The translations under genes and the position numbers were made by a program. From Comamonas koreensis (GTDB lineage Bacteria > Pseudomonadota > Gammaproteobacteria > Burkholderiales > Burkholderiaceae_C), in the NCBI RefSeq assembly GCF_014076495.1, contig NZ_CP043575.1:4092001-4156000 (forward strand): 64,000 nucleotides of DNA, given 5' to 3'. Position 1 is the first letter of the stretch. Each line of letters begins with the position of its first letter. Of this stretch, positions 63,629 through 64,000 are shown piece by piece. The notes below the pieces were generated by a model. That model saw only the letters and a list, made by a program, of their open reading frames with translations. It did not search any database and was not told the origin of the DNA.

Positions 63629-63934
63629 TCAGCGCCCCAACACCAAAGCGCCCGCTGCCAGCAGCAGCGCGGGCAGTGCAATCCCCAGCCAGACCTTGCC
63701 CGGCGAGACCGGCGAGAACGCCCACACTGCCGCCAGCGCATGCAGCGCAAAGCTCCACTGCATGCCAGCCAGTACGGCCTCGGCGCGGGCAGCGGGCAGC
63801 ACAGCCGCTAAAAAGACGGCCAAGGCGCTCGCCAATGCATAGCCGCCAAAGAAGGCGGCCAGCAAGCGGCTCAGGACGGACAGGCCCGGGTGGGCGCTGG
63901 GTGCGTTAGGAAGGGGGTACATGGATAAGGGCAT
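63629..63934 (-). CDS. DUF3649 membrane protein
   Basis: 101 residues; ATG at 63934 is chosen, with an in-frame ATG at 63922 as an alternative, and neither has a strong ribosome site. Three hydrophobic segments (FFGGYALASALAVFLAAVLP, MQWSFALHALAAVWAFSP, GIALPALLLAAGALVLG). It lies one base before the PepSY gene and is the first gene of the DUF3649-PepSY-DUF3325 unit in this window; upstream control lies partly outside. Confidence 0.8.
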   Translation of the reverse strand: MPLSMYPLPNAPSAHPGLSVLSRLLAAFFGGYALASALAVFLAAVLPAARAEAVLAGMQWSFALHALAAVWAFSPVSPGKVWLGIALPALLLAAGALVLGR

Positions 63935-64000
63935 CGTGGTGGTGGGATAAGAAACAGCTGCGCTTGGTGCGCCAGCGAAGCGCCAAAGCTTCTCCTCTTA

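Noticed and set aside
61555..63909. Plus-strand frame of 784 codons opposite the PepSY unit
   Set aside because: Antisense shadow; no start signal, low-complexity Pro/Ala/Gln/His content.

Overview
The window reads as a chromosomal segment of a high-GC betaproteobacterium of the family Comamonadaceae (Comamonas/Delftia/Acidovorax-like). This is inferred from the gene order tpiA-secG-tRNA-Leu-nuoA..L, the rpsO-pnp pair, an imuA-imuB-dnaE2 SOS cassette, many LysR regulators each beside a small metabolic or transport unit, and an IPTL-CTERM-like exported protein. No plasmid, phage, rRNA or CRISPR sequence is seen.

Layout. 1-10.1 kb (minus strand): respiratory complex I genes nuoL (cut by the window edge), K, J, I, H, G, F, E, D, C, B, A, tightly packed with several 4-bp overlaps and preceded by tRNA-Leu(GAG). 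10.4-15.6 kb (minus): secG, tpiA, a quinone-oxidoreductase-like gene, pnp and rpsO, with clear terminators after secG, pnp and rpsO. 15.6-16.7 kb: azlD/azlC amino-acid exporter. 16.7-21 kb: a divergent LysR regulator and an amidohydrolase-MFS-GAF operon closed by a strong terminator. 21-24.2 kb: an iron-permease-family protein, a zinc-independent L36 paralogue with a Fur/Zur-like palindrome, and a cluster of stress-like or low-complexity small proteins around a short-chain dehydrogenase. 24.2-31.5 kb: an orphan MCE protein plus lipoprotein, divergent from LexA-controlled imuA-imuB-dnaE2. 31.7-34.5 kb: NTF2-like protein, MFS efflux pump and divergent LysR. 34.5-38.7 kb: IPTL-CTERM-like protein and a TonB receptor with a signalling domain. 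39-43.8 kb: VOC protein, MFS transporter, a quinone oxidoreductase cut in two by an IS481-type element, and its divergent LysR; this stretch looks lower in GC. 43.8-46.5 kb: choloylglycine-hydrolase-family enzyme, small exported protein, LysR. 46.5-50.4 kb: Fur box, heme-type TonB receptor, EF-hand lipoprotein, DUF4198 protein. 50.5-54.6 kb: LysR divergent from a LeuC/LeuD-like hydro-lyase and a fluoroacetate-dehalogenase-like hydrolase, ending in a terminator. 54.6-56.9 kb: HAD hydrolase; cupin and carboxymuconolactone-decarboxylase-family proteins. 56.9-61.5 kb (minus): MacA-MacB-NodT-type tripartite efflux. 61.6-63.9 kb (minus): DUF3649-PepSY-DUF3325 iron-uptake-associated membrane unit.

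The best-supported unusual observations are the base-exact IS481 insertion (GCTAGC duplication, host gene restored in frame when the element is removed, transposase stop codon supplied by the target), the dehalogenase/LeuCD-like operon with all fluoroacetate-dehalogenase catalytic and halide residues present, and two palindromic metal-regulator boxes, one before the zinc-free L36 and one before the heme-receptor/EF-hand/DUF4198 unit. No wholly new system could be demonstrated from the sequence alone.
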